A stretch of DNA of 64,000 nt from Leishmania infantum JPCM5 (taxonomy: Eukaryota; Euglenozoa; Kinetoplastea; Trypanosomatida; Trypanosomatidae). The notes beneath the pieces were generated by a model, which was given only the letters and a program-made list of their open reading frames with translations, ran no database searches and was not told where the DNA came from. The position numbers and the translations under genes are program-made. Of the stretch, positions 29,312 through 39,738 are shown piece by piece. The DNA lies in the NCBI RefSeq assembly GCF_000002875.2, contig NC_009410.2, positions 434,001 to 498,000 of the forward strand, written 5' to 3'. Every line of letters begins with the position of its first letter. The stretch's first letter is position 1.

Positions 29312-32300
29312 ATGAAGCGGTTGCCACCGTCGCTGTATGTGAGCTGTTACCATCGAAGCTACGGCTGCAGGACTGCTGCTGGCGGTAGCGGCGATATGCT
29401 GCGGTGTCGCATAAGCTCGGTGCCGTCTGCTCGAACTTCCGGCGTAGTTTGTGGTATGGGCAGCAACCCACCACCGGGTGCGTCAAGGGCAAGGCTGATC
29501 TCGTTCTCCCCCTCTCCCTTGATCGCGCAGTGGCAGCAACGACGCCACATGCACGATGCGGCTCCTGCATCAGCACTGCGATCACACAATGCCGCCACCG
29601 TGGCGGCGATTACGGATAACCAGCTCAGTGCTAGTCTTCTAGCCGCGCCACCTGGGCCATCAAATGTGTGCCCCTCATCCTCCTCCACCGTCAACACGTC
29701 GGGCTCGACTGATCACACGCCGGAAAGTTTGCTTCTGACACAGCTGCAGATGCTCGCTAAGCAGGACCGAGGAACCCCAAAAAGCGACAGCAGCAAGGGG
29801 GTTGTCGATAGCCGTGCCACAGGGACAGATGTGCCGGTGTTGGCAAAGTCGGCCGGTGCCTTGGCGGCTCTCGTAAGCGACGCTGACATGTGCGGCAGCG
29901 GCAGTCCGGGCGACAGCATCTTAGCCCCCTCGCATAACGATGTACCAGCCTGGCGGCGAGGGCTTGAGCTCGTGCAGACCGCCTCGTGCGTTACTGCAGC
30001 GGTCACGGAGTGGCTTCTGTTTCTGTGTCTGCGTAGTAGCCGATCCGCGACCGATGCTGCTGAATCGCTAGCCGCGGCACCGTTGGAGGTGTGCGAAGGC
30101 GTCTACAGCGCATGGAGGGAGCTGCATCGAGGGCAGAAGCCGGAAAGCGACGTAGCAGCAGCAGCAGATGTAGCTAACACCGTTGCAGTGTCAACATCAG
30201 CGCATCAGCTACAACCCTCTTCGCCGCTGATGTCAGGCTCGCCTTCCTCGGCTCGAGCTCATCTGCCGCGCCACCGCTCCCCTTTCAGCCCTAAAGGGAT
30301 CCATCATCACTACGCCACGTATCTCCTGCGTGAGCTTCACCACGCACAGACGGCCGCCGTGTCGCACACGGCAACGCGCAAGGGAAGCAGCGGCACCCAT
30401 GGCAACGACGATGATTGTAAAGCGCTGATGCCCACCAAGGACTCGGATGCAGCATACGCGGCGCCGACGCATCGCATGCGCTACCTGCTTCACAGGGTGC
30501 TGGAGGTTCTCCTGGTACATCTCCCACAAGACCAGGCGGCTGCGGCGGCGGGTTCGGCCGCGAAGACAACGGAATCAACGGGCGGCGTGAAAGGCAGACG
30601 CTCGCGGCAGCGCAAGCCTTCTCTGCGCCCTACAACGGCCTTGCTGGTGCTGGAAGCCGCGCGCCACGCAGCGCGATTCCACAAGCAATCATCAACGCTG
30701 AGCGGCGTTGGTCCGTCTGGCAACTTTTCACTGCTCTCTTTCCTGTGGGAGACGGCGCATGGCACAGGCTCGCCGCAAGACGCGCCGGCGGTGTCACCTT
30801 CGCCGACACACTCCGCTCTCGCGGCCGTGGCGCGCGAGGCCTTCGAGACTATTATGAGAGGCTCAGCGACGGCGCCAACTGGCACGGCTGCGGCTGCTTC
30901 GCAGCAGCACCATCAACTGCAGAATGACGCGCTGGTTCTTTACGTGGCCTTCCTCGCGACCATCTGCATGCCTCCTATGTCAGAGCGTTGCCTTGAAGTC
31001 GAGCTGCAGGCCATTGATAGTTTTGTGCTAGCTGGCTCGCCTACAGCACGCCAACTCGGTGTGCCGTCACCGCACCAGCAGCAGCAGGCGGTGAGCAGCG
31101 GACCACCGCGATCCCTCGTCAGCGCGGATCGCACGTCCCGTGATCAGAGCGGGCCCGCATCCAGTGCGTCAGCTCTGGCAGCAGCTGCCGGTGTGCGGTG
31201 GCTGATGGCCACGTATCTAAGCCCGTCATCGTCGTCGGCGTCGGCGTCGGCGCCAGTCTCAGGGCCAAGAGCGGAAGCCGGCCGCCGGCAGTGGGACTTT
31301 ACGCGCGACGCCGTCGTGGCTGTGCTGTGCCGGTCAAGCCCATTGCTCATGTCGGGCAGTCGCGAGCCCTCTTCAGTCGCTCACGTCCACAATCAAGATG
31401 TGTGTGTCGTGCCGTCGAGTGCTCCACCGGCGCCACTGCCGTGGTGTGCGTGGATGCTGCGCGCGCTTCTCCACGATGATGCTCATCAGCAACAGAAGCA
31501 GGGGTTTGGAACAGCGTCTTTGGGCGGTGCACTAGGAAGCGATACCGACGAGATGTCGACGCTGGCATTGTCGATTCGGTTGGTCATGGAACTCCGGCGC
31601 CACTCCCAAGCTGCCCTCGCCTGTCGCGGGAGTCCGCTGCGGGAGGAACATCGGCGGCATCGCCTCGATGCGTTGTTGCGCCGGCCGCTGCAGCTGGTTT
31701 GGGCAACGTTGCTCGATGCTGCAGTGCGAGGCCAGCTTATCTCCGCCAACGTTTGCAGCGCCGCTGTCGACAACGGCGTCGCGACACAGCACAGCGCACG
31801 GGCAGGTTTTTGTCCTCATTGTAGTACGCCGGCCGTGTTGCAGAGGCTGTGCTACCCGCACTACGATAAGACGCAGTGGCGCCGCGGGACGGTCAACCTC
31901 TACATGCAGCTTCTCGACCAGTGGAGCGAGTCAACGCAAGTGCGGCAGGTATTTGCGGCAGTCGCGCGGCGCGAGCGCGAGTGGCAGCAGGAGGTGCGCA
32001 AGGCTGTGCTGGCGGAGCGCCGGGGGCTCGTCAGTGCTGGTGATGAGGTCGATGGCGGGGACGAGGATGACTCCACAAGCATGGGCGACAGCGAGGCGGA
32101 GGGGATCAGCACGGCGGAGGGCCAGGCGGCAGCGTCCACAGTCAGGGCAGACTCGCAGAAGCCTATGGTGCCTAGGGTCTTCCGTCGCTATCGCCCCGCT
32201 CTCAACCTCGAGTCGTGCCTCATCACACTGCGTCACTGTGGCTTTCCCAGACCAGTTTTTACGGAGCTGTGGGACGGGCCTGCGAGTGCCAAGGATGGCA

Positions 32301-32668
32301 GCGAGGGCAGCGATGGTACTCCTGCCGCCGCGGCACAAGCCAAACTCGCAGGTGAGGTGCTGCAGTACATGATCTGCTCGCTGCACGTGGCGGAGCGCAG
32401 GCCGCACCGCGCGGTGCCCAGTGGCGGTGGTGCAGATGCGAACCATGATCAGGAGAGCCGGGGTGGTGGCACGAAAACGCCGCACGCGCTGTCGGCTGAT
32501 GGTGGCCCTGGAGCAAACCTGGCGGATAGCGCTATGGAGGCAGATGGCCTGCCGGTGTCGCACTGGGTGGCGTGGATACGCAAGTCCTGTGTACCGGCGT
32601 TAGAGCATCTCTACCAATCGGCCGGGCTGGAGGATGAGTGGGCGCAGCTGGGCTACCGTCACGAGTAA
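29312..32668 (+). CDS. Large hypothetical protein with a possible zinc knuckle
   Basis: The protein is 1,118 residues, rich in Ala, Ser, Gln and His, with many low-complexity inserts. The N-terminal 60 residues are basic and nearly free of acidic residues, so mitochondrial targeting is possible. Several Leu-rich helical segments occur (for example around MRYLLHRVLEVLLVHLPQDQ and LVLYVAFLATICM). A candidate metal site is C834-x2-C837, 9 residues, C847-x2-H850 (FCPHCSTP...LCYPHYD). It is followed by a helix-rich segment (VNLYMQLLDQWSESTQVRQVF) and an acidic patch (DEVDGGDEDD). I recognise no family. Helical-repeat RNA-binding proteins of trypanosomatid mitochondria often look like this, but no PPR signature can be read by eye. 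Confidence 0.8.
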   Translation: MKRLPPSLYVSCYHRSYGCRTAAGGSGDMLRCRISSVPSARTSGVVCGMGSNPPPGASRARLISFSPSPLIAQWQQRRHMHDAAPASALRSHNAATVAAITDNQLSASLLAAPPGPSNVCPSSSSTVNTSGSTDHTPESLLLTQLQMLAKQDRGTPKSDSSKGVVDSRATGTDVPVLAKSAGALAALVSDADMCGSGSPGDSILAPSHNDVPAWRRGLELVQTASCVTAAVTEWLLFLCLRSSRSATDAAESLAAAPLEVCEGVYSAWRELHRGQKPESDVAAAADVANTVAVSTSAHQLQPSSPLMSGSPSSARAHLPRHRSPFSPKGIHHHYATYLLRELHHAQTAAVSHTATRKGSSGTHGNDDDCKALMPTKDSDAAYAAPTHRMRYLLHRVLEVLLVHLPQDQAAAAAGSAAKTTESTGGVKGRRSRQRKPSLRPTTALLVLEAARHAARFHKQSSTLSGVGPSGNFSLLSFLWETAHGTGSPQDAPAVSPSPTHSALAAVAREAFETIMRGSATAPTGTAAAASQQHHQLQNDALVLYVAFLATICMPPMSERCLEVELQAIDSFVLAGSPTARQLGVPSPHQQQQAVSSGPPRSLVSADRTSRDQSGPASSASALAAAAGVRWLMATYLSPSSSSASASAPVSGPRAEAGRRQWDFTRDAVVAVLCRSSPLLMSGSREPSSVAHVHNQDVCVVPSSAPPAPLPWCAWMLRALLHDDAHQQQKQGFGTASLGGALGSDTDEMSTLALSIRLVMELRRHSQAALACRGSPLREEHRRHRLDALLRRPLQLVWATLLDAAVRGQLISANVCSAAVDNGVATQHSARAGFCPHCSTPAVLQRLCYPHYDKTQWRRGTVNLYMQLLDQWSESTQVRQVFAAVARREREWQQEVRKAVLAERRGLVSAGDEVDGGDEDDSTSMGDSEAEGISTAEGQAAASTVRADSQKPMVPRVFRRYRPALNLESCLITLRHCGFPRPVFTELWDGPASAKDGSEGSDGTPAAAAQAKLAGEVLQYMICSLHVAERRPHRAVPSGGGADANHDQESRGGGTKTPHALSADGGPGANLADSAMEADGLPVSHWVAWIRKSCVPALEHLYQSAGLEDEWAQLGYRHE

Positions 32669-34826
32669 CACAGAAATCAGAAAGAGCTGTCAGAAACGAC
32701 GGAGAGAGGAGGGCGTGTACCGAAGGGGCACATCTCCATCCTGCCGGGCACACCGACGTGGAGGGTGCGGAGCGGGATCATAGAGGAGTGAGGTCTGTAT
32801 GCGACTTTTTTTTGCTCTTCTTGCATCTCGCAAAAAGGCGCCTTGTGTGGTTGCCTACTCACCGTTGTGGTCCCTCGGCACACTCGCTCGATCTCGCTCT
32901 CCGTGGCTACTCTGTGTTCGCTTTTTGTTGTGTCTCCGCCGGCGCTTGGCGCAAGGCAACCCTCTGTCGCTCGTTTTCTCCATGAGCCATCGCCAGCGCT
33001 GGCAACGTCACGCATACACACACAAACACACACGCGCACATGTCTACCAGTGACTCAGTGCCCACTGGTGGTCTGTGAGAGAGAAAAAGGGCAGCGCAGT
33101 GCCAACAACCACCTTTGCGGACGCACGCGCATGCGTGCACGAGCGAGTGTGCTGTGCCCGATGTCGTGCAGGTTTGTGTCCGCTGATTCAATGTGCGCGG
33201 AGGGCGCGCGGTCACGCTGTTGTGCGCCTGGTGCTGATGTGATGGGTCAAGGTGGCCACTTTGTGTCGCTCGACGCACAGAGAGATAGAGAGCGAGAGCG
33301 AGCGAAGGCGTGTGAAGGGGCGGAGAAAGAGAAGGCTGCTGCATATGCGAGTGGGTGCGTGTGTATATGGGTGCGTCTGCGTGCCTCTTTCCCTGGCATG
33401 CTGTTCTTGGCTGCCCGTATCCGTCTATGTCGCTCTGTAATGGTGTATGCTTGCTTGCTTTGGCGGTTGCGCTGAATGGGACGTCGCACACGGAAAAGAA
33501 TGCCGTAAGTATATCCTCCGAAAGAAGAAGAGGCGCAGGTGGAATGTGCCCACACCTCCCGAGATGCAGGAGGCTTTCTCTGGAGGAAGCGCACGCCTCT
33601 CGCCATCAACATCACGCTCGCAGTTCTTTGCCTGGTACGCGCGCACAAGTCAATGCGTGCGAAGCAGCTCTCACGTGCGCCTCCCGCCACATTGACTTCG
33701 CGGCTGACGTACATACATGCATGACTGCTCTGTGGACAACTCTGTTATCCATTCCCCGGCCGCTCTCTCGGCCCTCCTGTCTTACCCTCTCTCGATTTCT
33801 ACCACTCCTGTCCCCCCTCTTCGGCTGCCAATGCAGCCTCTCACCTCACTTTCTCTAGAAAGCGTGCTTGCTTCCTCCCTCTCCCTCACTGCTCCTCCCG
33901 TTTCCAGCATCGCCTAATCAACTTCGACGCATGGCCTTTGGGGCACCTCTCTCTCTCTGCGTGCATTTCTATCTGTGTATATTGTGCATGGGCGCCTCTC
34001 TCGTCCTCTAGACGGCTTCGTCCGCTTCTCACCCTACTCCAAGTATCCTTGTGCAAGTGGCCCTCGTCCTCTCTTTCCATCACCAACCCCTCTTGCTCTC
34101 CTCTCTACCCCTCGCCCATCCCCCTCCCTCCGCTGTCCAGTCCGCTCTCTGCGCGGAACGCTTCACTCTGAGAGTGTTGCCACGCGAGAGTGCGCTCCCT
34201 AGCGCCAAAGTATTTTCATAGTTTCACCGCTTCTTCATTTGTGTGCCGTCGCCTCGCATCCTCCCTCCTCCCCCCTTCCCCCTTCTTTTTTTTTGGTCCC
34301 TCGTGCCTCACCGCTTGAGCTCGCTGTCGTGGGTGGCGGTGCACCTGCGCTACCAGCAAGTCCGTGGCCAAAAGCCGAAGGCGGCAGAAGAAGCAGAAGA
34401 AGCACGAGGCGGGGGGGTGAGGAAGCGCCTCCTCAGAAAGCATACTGCTGCTGCTGCTTTGTTTGCGTTTTCTTTTGTTACTCCTCAGGCCAAGTCATCA
34501 CCCCCTCCCCTTCCCATCTCTTCCTCCCTTCCCCCTCTTCCTCTCCGCAGCGTCGCGCTTAGTCGCGGCACTCATCCACTAGTCCTTCTCTGCGTGTATC
34601 TTCTCAAGGGCGTTCATCCGCACCGGCAACTTCCTGCGTCTATTCCCTCCCCTCGCCTCCCTTCTTGCGCCCCCATTCGCTGTGCTCCTGCGAAGCGTCG
34701 TCGTCGCCGCCGTCCTGCCGCCTTCTTCACCTTCGCCTGTTTTTCCTTCGCTTTGTATCCCTCGCTCTCCCTCTCGTTGCCCCCCCTGCCCCTTCGCCTC
34801 CCCTTATACGCGCACATACGCCAGAG
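32669..34826 (+). other. Intergenic region
   Basis: This 2,158-nt stretch is mixed in its first half and very C/T-rich in its second half (33780-34800), with two good splice acceptors near 34488 and 34550. No convincing gene. Confidence 0.65.
34458..34550 (+). promoter_or_regulatory. Predicted trans-splice acceptors for the WWE-WD40 gene
   Basis: Two tract-plus-AG signals follow each other: TTTGTTACTCCTCAG ending at 34488, and a long C/T tract ending in CCGCAG at 34550. The second lies 276 nt before the ATG at 34827. Confidence 0.6.
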
Positions 34827-36572
34827 ATGGGCGCAGGTGGCGTCTCACCGCAGTCCCGCGGAGTGGCGTTGTCACTCACGACAGGCGGCAGCTCGAGGGC
34901 GGCTGCCACCACTGCGAGAGCGAATCCACGTCGCCGAGCGAGCGCACCTAGGGCTGCAGGCACTAGCGGCGCCGCAGCAGCAGCTGGAACCAAACCCGGG
35001 GCTGCCATCTCGTACATGAAAGGCGACACGCTCCGTGTCATTGCTCGCCTTCTTAAGCCAGGTGAGACGCTGTCACAGGAAGTGGGGCGAGTGATGGAAG
35101 GTGCGCTGATCACTGGGCACAGCATCCCCCCTCCGCCGCCGGAGACGAAGAAAGAGGGGACGGTGTTCGGGTGGTTCGTCGAGGACCTAGAGCGGCCAGG
35201 CACGTGGGAGCCGTACGCGAAGGAGTCGGCAGACCGTCTGGAGGACGCCTTCTTGAACATGCGCGGCACGTGCACGGTCGTCATGAAGAAGCGCAGCTAC
35301 ACCGTGGACCTTCATACAATGCAGCAGCTGCCGGCGGCGTCGGCTGGAGCCGCCAGCACGTACCCCGCGCAGCAGCAGCAGCGCACCCGGGAGGTGAAGC
35401 GGGTGCCGGTAGTCACCTATACTGACCCCAACACCGGTGAGGTGAAGGTGCAAGAGGCGCTGCTGAAAATGGTGGACCCTTTCATGGATGAAGAGGAAGA
35501 CAACGACAATGGACAGCCGCAGCAGATCGCCGAGGGTGCTGGCGACGTCATCGGTGCTGGTGCTGATGGTGCTGCCGTAGCCGCCGAGCTCGAAGCTGGT
35601 CATCTGCCACATCTCATTCGGACAGTTGTGCCGCACAGCTCGCCCATCTACACGATGGAATGCACTCCGGACGTGCAGCAACTTTGCCCGGAAGCACGTG
35701 CCGTCGTCGATCCTGCTGGGGGTGCGCTGGTGCTCTCTAGCGGGCGTGACCGGCAGCTGCTGGAGTGGAGCATTGAAACCAGCACTGTCATCACGCGCTA
35801 CGAGGTGCCTGGAACCACGTCCAAGAACTCGGTGTTGACGGCGAATTACTCTTGCACGGCCAAGTGGATGGTGGCTGGGCTGGACGACTGCACCGCGCGC
35901 CTGTACGCCATCGGCAATCCGAGCGAGGTCTATCGCCTGGAGGGGCATACGCACAAGGTGTACGGCGCTGGGGTGCTGGTCGGCGACGCGCAGGCCGCGA
36001 CGGCGAGCATGGACTGCCATGTGAAGGTGTGGGACATCGCGACGGGGGTCTGCGTGCGCAGCACGGTGCCCCACAAGTCCCACATCTTTGCTCTTAGGCC
36101 TCACCCAACGGACCCCAACGTTGCCCTGACCGCTGGCGAGGACTGCAAAGTCTGCTTGCACGACTTCCGCCGAGGAAACTCCGTCGCGGCGGTGTTCACG
36201 GGGCCCGATCGCACCATCTGGGACGTGGACTGGAATCCTGCTAACATAACCTTCGCGGCGTGCGGCATGGACTGCACCACGCGCATCTTTGACCCTCGCG
36301 TCAGCACCACGGCCGTTAAGATGTTGCGCAGCCACAGCCGCGCGGTGCACAGCATCAAGTACACGCCGCAGGGGCGAGGGGTGCTGTCGTGCAGCAAGGA
36401 CTCCTTTGTGAGCCTGGCGGACACCACCAACTGGAGCGTGCAGTGGCAGGCCAAGGCGCACACAACGACTGTCTTTCGTGTGCGCTATCACGCTGGCAAG
36501 TCTGTCATGGTGACGGCTGGGTCGGACTCCAGCGTGAATGTGTGGAGCTGGGGGGAGCTGACCCAGCTCTGA
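34827..36572 (+). CDS. WWE-domain and WD40-repeat protein
   Basis: ATG 34827 is the first in the frame and gives 581 residues. After an Ala/Arg-rich N-terminus, residues 114-167 form a WWE domain: GWFVED, then GTWEPY, then a helix RLEDAFL, a beta strand YTVDL and the closing MQQ. From about residue 270 to the end there are WD40 blades, for example GRDRQLLEWSIE, DCTARLYAI, DCHVKVWDI, DCKVCLHDF, DCTTRIFD and SDSSVNVWSWG. WWE domains bind poly- or iso-ADP-ribose or mediate contacts in ubiquitin-ligase and PARP proteins, and WD40 propellers serve as scaffolds. A substrate-receptor role in ubiquitination is a reasonable inference but is not shown. A Gln-rich and acidic linker separates the two parts. 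No RING or PARP catalytic domain is present. Confidence 0.85.
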   Translation: MGAGGVSPQSRGVALSLTTGGSSRAAATTARANPRRRASAPRAAGTSGAAAAAGTKPGAAISYMKGDTLRVIARLLKPGETLSQEVGRVMEGALITGHSIPPPPPETKKEGTVFGWFVEDLERPGTWEPYAKESADRLEDAFLNMRGTCTVVMKKRSYTVDLHTMQQLPAASAGAASTYPAQQQQRTREVKRVPVVTYTDPNTGEVKVQEALLKMVDPFMDEEEDNDNGQPQQIAEGAGDVIGAGADGAAVAAELEAGHLPHLIRTVVPHSSPIYTMECTPDVQQLCPEARAVVDPAGGALVLSSGRDRQLLEWSIETSTVITRYEVPGTTSKNSVLTANYSCTAKWMVAGLDDCTARLYAIGNPSEVYRLEGHTHKVYGAGVLVGDAQAATASMDCHVKVWDIATGVCVRSTVPHKSHIFALRPHPTDPNVALTAGEDCKVCLHDFRRGNSVAAVFTGPDRTIWDVDWNPANITFAACGMDCTTRIFDPRVSTTAVKMLRSHSRAVHSIKYTPQGRGVLSCSKDSFVSLADTTNWSVQWQAKAHTTTVFRVRYHAGKSVMVTAGSDSSVNVWSWGELTQL

Positions 36573-36714
36573 GCGCAACGGAGAAATCACGAGGAACGAA
36601 TAGTGAGAAGCGTCTCAGAAAACGACTACGATATCACATGTATGCTCAGTGTACGCGTCGCCTGCGTTTCTGAAAATGGTGCCCCTGCTCGTCTGCCTGT
36701 ACATATGTAGGTAT

Positions 36715-36746
36715 ATGTATACATATATATATATATATGTATACAT
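36715..36746. repeat. 32-nt perfect palindrome with (TA)n core
   Basis: The left arm ATGTATACATATATAT and the right arm ATATATATGTATACAT are exact reverse complements. It lies 143 nt after the WWE-WD40 stop codon and is followed by GT repeats. Confidence 0.85.
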
Positions 36747-37697
36747 GTGTGTGTGTGTATGTGTTTATGTGTACACGTTTAGATATTGTTCTTGCCGGCT
36801 GGCGCCTTTGATTAGGTGCAAGCGGCTCGACGGCAAAGCGTGGAGAGACGAATCGGTATGCACGCACGCCGCGCGAACACCCGGACACACCTGCTCTTCT
36901 CTTGATGTTGCCTCCTCCTGTGTGTGCGTCCGTGCGTGCGTGTGTGCACATGCCATTGAATGATGCGGCGTTCGTCGAAGAGCGGATGGCAAGAAGACGA
37001 AGCAGAGAGAAGATCAACAGACTTCTCTTTTTTCTTTGTGTGTTTGTGTGTGAACCCCTGCTCATTAGACCCCCACCCCCATCCCCGACCCCGACACCTC
37101 CGTTTCACCCCAGCAGAGGCTCGAACTGCATTCTTCTCCTTCTCTCTTTGTATACTCCTTCTCTCCTTCACTTTGTGTCTACCTCTCCTCCACTGCGAAG
37201 TCACATAGCTCGTCATGGTGAGGAATTCTGCTCCCCTCGCCTGTCCTCTCGCCCTCCTCGTGTGGAAGACAAGGCACGCTGCAACGCGGAACCCCACAGC
37301 GCTTCGCATCAGCGCGTGTGTATGGTGCGCCGCTCCGCTCACTTTTCACACAGAGACACCTCTCTGTGAGTCCGCCAACCACCTGACCGCTTTTTCTTTT
37401 TTGTTCTGCTCTGTTTGTGTTGCTGCGCTGTTTTCTCCCCCCCCCCCCGCATGCGCCTCCTCCTCCTCCCCTCGACTCCACCCTCCCCTGCTCTTGCGCC
37501 TTGTCTCTCTTTCTCTCCCTTACCCTCAACAGCGCAAGCATGTGCGCTCGCGCACACGTGCTCGTACACGCGATCCCCACAGCCGCCCCCATCCCCAAGC
37601 ATTCGCCCCAAGCCTGAGAAAGGGAGAAACCGAAACCAAAAGCGAGAGGAAGCAAAACAAGGCACGTCGCGCACGGTCACAGGGCGCTAACAGCCTG

Positions 37698-37734
37698 CCT
37701 GTGCCTGTGCCCGTGCCCGTGCCCGTGCCCGTGT
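37698..37734 (+). repeat. Hexamer repeat CCTGTG/CCCGTG
   Basis: Two copies of CCTGTG are followed by four of CCCGTG. The CCC runs at 37710-37712, 37716-37718, 37722-37724 and 37728-37730 make a G-quadruplex motif on the minus strand. Confidence 0.8.
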
Positions 37735-37886
37735 GCGTAGTCGCGCATCCGGTGGAGCATTCGAGGGCGCGAGAATGTTGGTTGGGTGTCGGCGTTAATC
37801 ACACACACACACACGCGTGCGCGCAAGCAAGCACGTCTTTGTCTCAGTCCCGCACGCTCTGTCGGTGTGCAAGCTGGGGTGTTATT

Positions 37887-37935
37887 CTTGTCACCTTCGT
37901 CCTCCTTCCTTCTGTCGGTCTTTCCCCCAACGCAG
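37887..37935 (+). promoter_or_regulatory. Predicted polypyrimidine tract and trans-splice acceptor
   Basis: A C/T-rich tract ends at CGCAG, with AG at 37934-37935, 192 nt before the ATG at 38128. AGs at 38082-38083 and 38096-38097 are closer alternatives. Confidence 0.5.
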
Positions 37936-38127
37936 GATCGCTTGCCTGCTGTCCCGCTTTCAGGTGTGTGTGCGGGGTCCCTCTCGGGCTGCTCGTTGGA
38001 TCGTTGCCAAGCCACTCCTTGTGCCTCCCTGTGTGTGAGGACACCCTCTTCGCCAACCTTGACCCCCGCGTCGATCATTTTCAGTTTTCCGTCGCAGAAG
38101 ATTCACAGGTAACCCACGCACATAGTC

Positions 38128-39738
38128 ATGCTGAATCATCGCGTTGTGCTCTTCGCGGCTCCTATGCACGGGGTGGAGCTGGCAGGACTGCTGTTCACCG
38201 ACTACCTCCGCAGCTCGCTGTTCCAGATGGACATTGCCGAGGCACTGAGCGACGTCAACGGATGGTTTTCCTTCTTTCGAAGCGGCTTCAGTCCTTCCAC
38301 GCTCCTGAGCTTCTACAGCCGGCTCATCAGCGAAAGGCTGTTCTTCCGGCTTCTGGAGTGCGGGGTGTCAGTGTTGTGCATGTACAGCGAGTCGAGGCTG
38401 TGCCAGGACGCGCTTGTGTTTCAATACGTGTACCCCATTGTGCGCGACTACCGCTACGGTCGTCTGTGGTGCACGCGGCTACTTCGCTTCGTGGGGGGGC
38501 TCCTCTATCCAAGCTTCCTGCGACAGTCCAGAGGGGGTTTCAGTGCGAGTAGCGGCAGCAGCGGCACCTCATGCGTCACCGCGAACAGTTTGACAAGAGG
38601 CGGCTCCGCCTCCAGCGCGACACCGCGGCCTTTCTCACAGTCGGGCTTGGTGGACGTTGACGTGGCCTTCTACCGCAACCCGCCGCGGCCCTCGCGGGTG
38701 AAGCCGTTTGATGGGATGCCGGAGCCCTGCCAGGAGGCGCTGCGCTACTACCTCCACTGCTACCAATCACGCCCTCTCTACACCATCTTCGTCAGCGGCT
38801 TCATCGCGGACGTGACGCTCCTCGTGACGGAGCAGATCATCTGGGGCTCGTACTTTTGCCAAGAGCGCGCAAAGCGAACCTCGCGCTGGCGAATTCTGAA
38901 GCCCTACTTCGCTGACCTGGCGGCGGTGTCGGTGCAAACGACTTTGGTGTACGCGGCTCGCGCATTAGGCGTCTTGCTTGGGCAGAAGCTCTCGCGCGAG
39001 CCCACCGGCGGCGGCATTTTCTGGGGAGAACGCGTGACGCTGCTGCTGCTGTCGCCCGGCATTCAGCATGTGAGCCTCATCGCGGGGCGCGCTGTTCGAG
39101 ACGCCCTCGAGCGCCGCCACCCCCGCACCGTCGAGGACGAGTTGGAGGACAAGCGAGTCGAAGAAGAAGCCGAGGAGGCTGCGCGGGCTCAGGCCGCTGC
39201 AGCTCACGCCGCGTTCGCCTTCACGTCTGTCCCCCTCGGCAGCGCCTCCAGGCGTGCGGCGAACGGTCCTGGCGGTGCCGGTGTAGGAGGAGGCGCTCGG
39301 GATGCAGGCCACGGCGGAATCTGTGAGCGCGAGGGCACCAACTACTACGAGGTGCTTGGCGTGACAATGCAATCGAAAGTGGCAGACATCAAAAAGGCGT
39401 ACCGGGCGAAGGCGCTGCTCAATCACCCCGACCGTGTCGGCAAGGACCCGGTGGCGCAGGAGCAGGCGCGACAGCAGATGTCGGCCATCAACGAGGCCTA
39501 CGACACGCTTCTGGACTCTGAGAAGCGCGCGCAGTACGACGCGATGCGCCGCTTTTCTGAAGGCCCTGAATTTCTCAAGAGGCTTGAATCCATGACAACA
39601 GCACAGCTGGCTGCAGTGAGCACGGTGGTCGTATTATGCTTAGGTACGCTGACTGCTGCGTCGGCGTACGGTCAGTATCTAACCATCTTTCAGCGGATGA
39701 CGTCGTTGGGACGCGGCCCGCTGATGCTGTTCTCTTAA
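38128..39738 (+). CDS. Membrane-associated J-domain (DnaJ-like) protein
   Basis: The protein is 536 residues. The N-terminal 330 residues form an aromatic- and Leu-rich domain of unknown type with several amphipathic or membrane-prone helices (for example LLSFYSRLISERLFFRLLE and FIADVTLLVTEQIIWGSYF). A charged Glu/Ala segment follows. The J domain starts near residue 405 (NYYEVLGV). Its HPD motif is intact at His433-Pro434-Asp435, and it continues through AINEAYDTLLDSEKRAQYD. A hydrophobic segment close to the C-terminus (AVSTVVVLCLGTLTAASAY) is a probable membrane span. An intact HPD means it can stimulate an Hsp70 ATPase. A J domain just before a C-terminal anchor suggests it recruits Hsp70 to an organelle surface; which organelle is unknown. 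A long frame at 37215-38552 overlaps the start in another phase and is not coding. Confidence 0.88.
   Translation: MLNHRVVLFAAPMHGVELAGLLFTDYLRSSLFQMDIAEALSDVNGWFSFFRSGFSPSTLLSFYSRLISERLFFRLLECGVSVLCMYSESRLCQDALVFQYVYPIVRDYRYGRLWCTRLLRFVGGLLYPSFLRQSRGGFSASSGSSGTSCVTANSLTRGGSASSATPRPFSQSGLVDVDVAFYRNPPRPSRVKPFDGMPEPCQEALRYYLHCYQSRPLYTIFVSGFIADVTLLVTEQIIWGSYFCQERAKRTSRWRILKPYFADLAAVSVQTTLVYAARALGVLLGQKLSREPTGGGIFWGERVTLLLLSPGIQHVSLIAGRAVRDALERRHPRTVEDELEDKRVEEEAEEAARAQAAAAHAAFAFTSVPLGSASRRAANGPGGAGVGGGARDAGHGGICEREGTNYYEVLGVTMQSKVADIKKAYRAKALLNHPDRVGKDPVAQEQARQQMSAINEAYDTLLDSEKRAQYDAMRRFSEGPEFLKRLESMTTAQLAAVSTVVVLCLGTLTAASAYGQYLTIFQRMTSLGRGPLMLFS

Larger units (their letters stand above)
36573..38127 (+). 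other. Intergenic region
   Basis: This 1,555-nt stretch contains a 32-nt perfect palindrome (36715-36746), GT repeats, a C11 run near 37437-37448 and a CCCGTG hexamer repeat (37698-37734). No convincing gene. Confidence 0.65.

Noticed and set aside
35187..36590. 467-codon minus-strand frame opposite the WWE-WD40 gene
   Set aside because: It is an antisense shadow caused by high third-position GC. The plus strand has clear WWE and WD40 motifs.
37215..38552. 445-codon plus-strand frame overlapping the J-domain gene start
   Set aside because: Its first two thirds translate pyrimidine tracts and CA repeats, it starts on a weak codon, and its end overlaps the J-domain gene in a different phase. 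The J-domain frame has clear homology.
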